DNA of 37,962 nucleotides from Pedosphaera sp. (lineage in GTDB: Bacteria > Verrucomicrobiota > Verrucomicrobiia > Limisphaerales > AAA164-E04): assembly GCA_002690655.1 (NCBI GenBank), contig NZFL01000020.1, positions 20,884 through 58,845 on the forward strand. The letters are read 5' to 3'. The notes beneath the pieces were generated by a model. The model was not told the origin of the DNA. It did not search any database and saw only the letters and a program-made list of their open reading frames with translations. Of this stretch, positions 37,824 through 37,962 are shown piece by piece (the stretch's first letter is position 1; every line of letters begins with the position of its first letter). Made by a program: the position numbers and the translations under genes.

Positions 37824-37962
37824 ATGACATCGCACAAGGGATCCATTCGCAAATCGCGTATTTATGTTTTTGCAGTCTCAGTCTTGCTGCAGTTCACCTC
37901 GTCTCTGGTCTCGGGGCAGACAGATGAGGCAGTGCCGTGGTCCTTTCGCTCCATGGAAAGGC
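37824..37962 (+). CDS. Secreted protein, 3' end missing (possible DUF1549-type)
   Basis: The frame is open to the right edge, giving 46 residues. A Sec signal peptide is clear: a basic start (MTSHKGSIRKSR), a hydrophobic core (IYVFAVSVLLQF) and a cleavage site near LVSGQ. In-frame ATGs at 37779 and 37812 would only lengthen the basic region. The mature part begins DEAVPWSFRSMER. This resembles the W-[AS]-F-x-P/S start of large planctomycete- and verrucomicrobial-type DUF1549/DUF1553 proteins, but too little is present to be sure. Confidence 0.6.
   Translation, partial: MTSHKGSIRKSRIYVFAVSVLLQFTSSLVSGQTDEAVPWSFRSMER

Noticed and set aside
37638-37852. Two overlapping minus-strand frames of 65 and 68 codons
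   Set aside because: They lie opposite the leader and signal peptide of the secreted protein at the right edge, with no recognisable domain or start site.

Overview
The window looks like chromosomal DNA from a member of the PVC group, most likely a marine Verrucomicrobiota; this is an inference. Supporting signs are a Tat-exported Gfo/Idh/MocA oxidoreductase behind a secreted PQQ-like beta-propeller protein, a very long PhoD-type phosphatase, a caa3-like CuA subunit with CAQLCG, roughly balanced base composition, and almost no Shine-Dalgarno sequences. No rRNA, tRNA, CRISPR array, phage or insertion sequence is visible. It reads as an ordinary, gene-dense stretch rather than an island.

Layout. 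1-1836 (+): end of a cytochrome oxidase cluster (CuA subunit II, SCO copper chaperone, DUF420 membrane protein). 1871-6302 (-): a GntP-type gluconate/organic acid permease and the glycine-cleavage P protein. 6545-8269 (+): dihydroxy-acid dehydratase, ending at a hairpin terminator. 8353-12379 (+): a complete TatT-type TRAP transporter (TPR lipoprotein, substrate-binding protein, fused QM permease). 12781-15558 (+): phosphoenolpyruvate carboxylase. 15581-23539 (-): PhoD-like phosphatase, Gfo/Idh oxidoreductase, PQQ-like propeller protein, DUF456 membrane protein, and a membrane-fused spermidine-synthase-like protein. 23721-30416 (+): HTTM membrane protein, a three-gene sugar ABC importer without its ATPase, and an LctP lactate permease. 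30421-33213 (-): a ferrous iron operon (two FeoA, FeoB, Cys-rich FeoB partner). 33614-37539 (+): a B12-type radical SAM protein, then a promoter, TPP riboswitch and thiC, closed by a perfect 17-bp hairpin terminator. At the right edge a secreted protein begins and runs out of the window.

Together the genes describe an aerobic heterotroph with several import systems for small carbon sources (gluconate-type, lactate, a TRAP substrate, a sugar). It has central and amino-acid metabolism (PEP carboxylase, glycine cleavage, branched-chain amino acids), iron uptake, and thiamine synthesis.

The best regulatory signals are the TPP riboswitch, with a promoter placed exactly to transcribe it, and a 17-bp palindrome that fills the spacer of the feo promoter. 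The least explained feature is a predicted three-stem structure at 18537-18619 in the long gap before the phosphatase gene. I see no clear evidence of a wholly new multi-gene system. The unusual points are listed separately, with tests.
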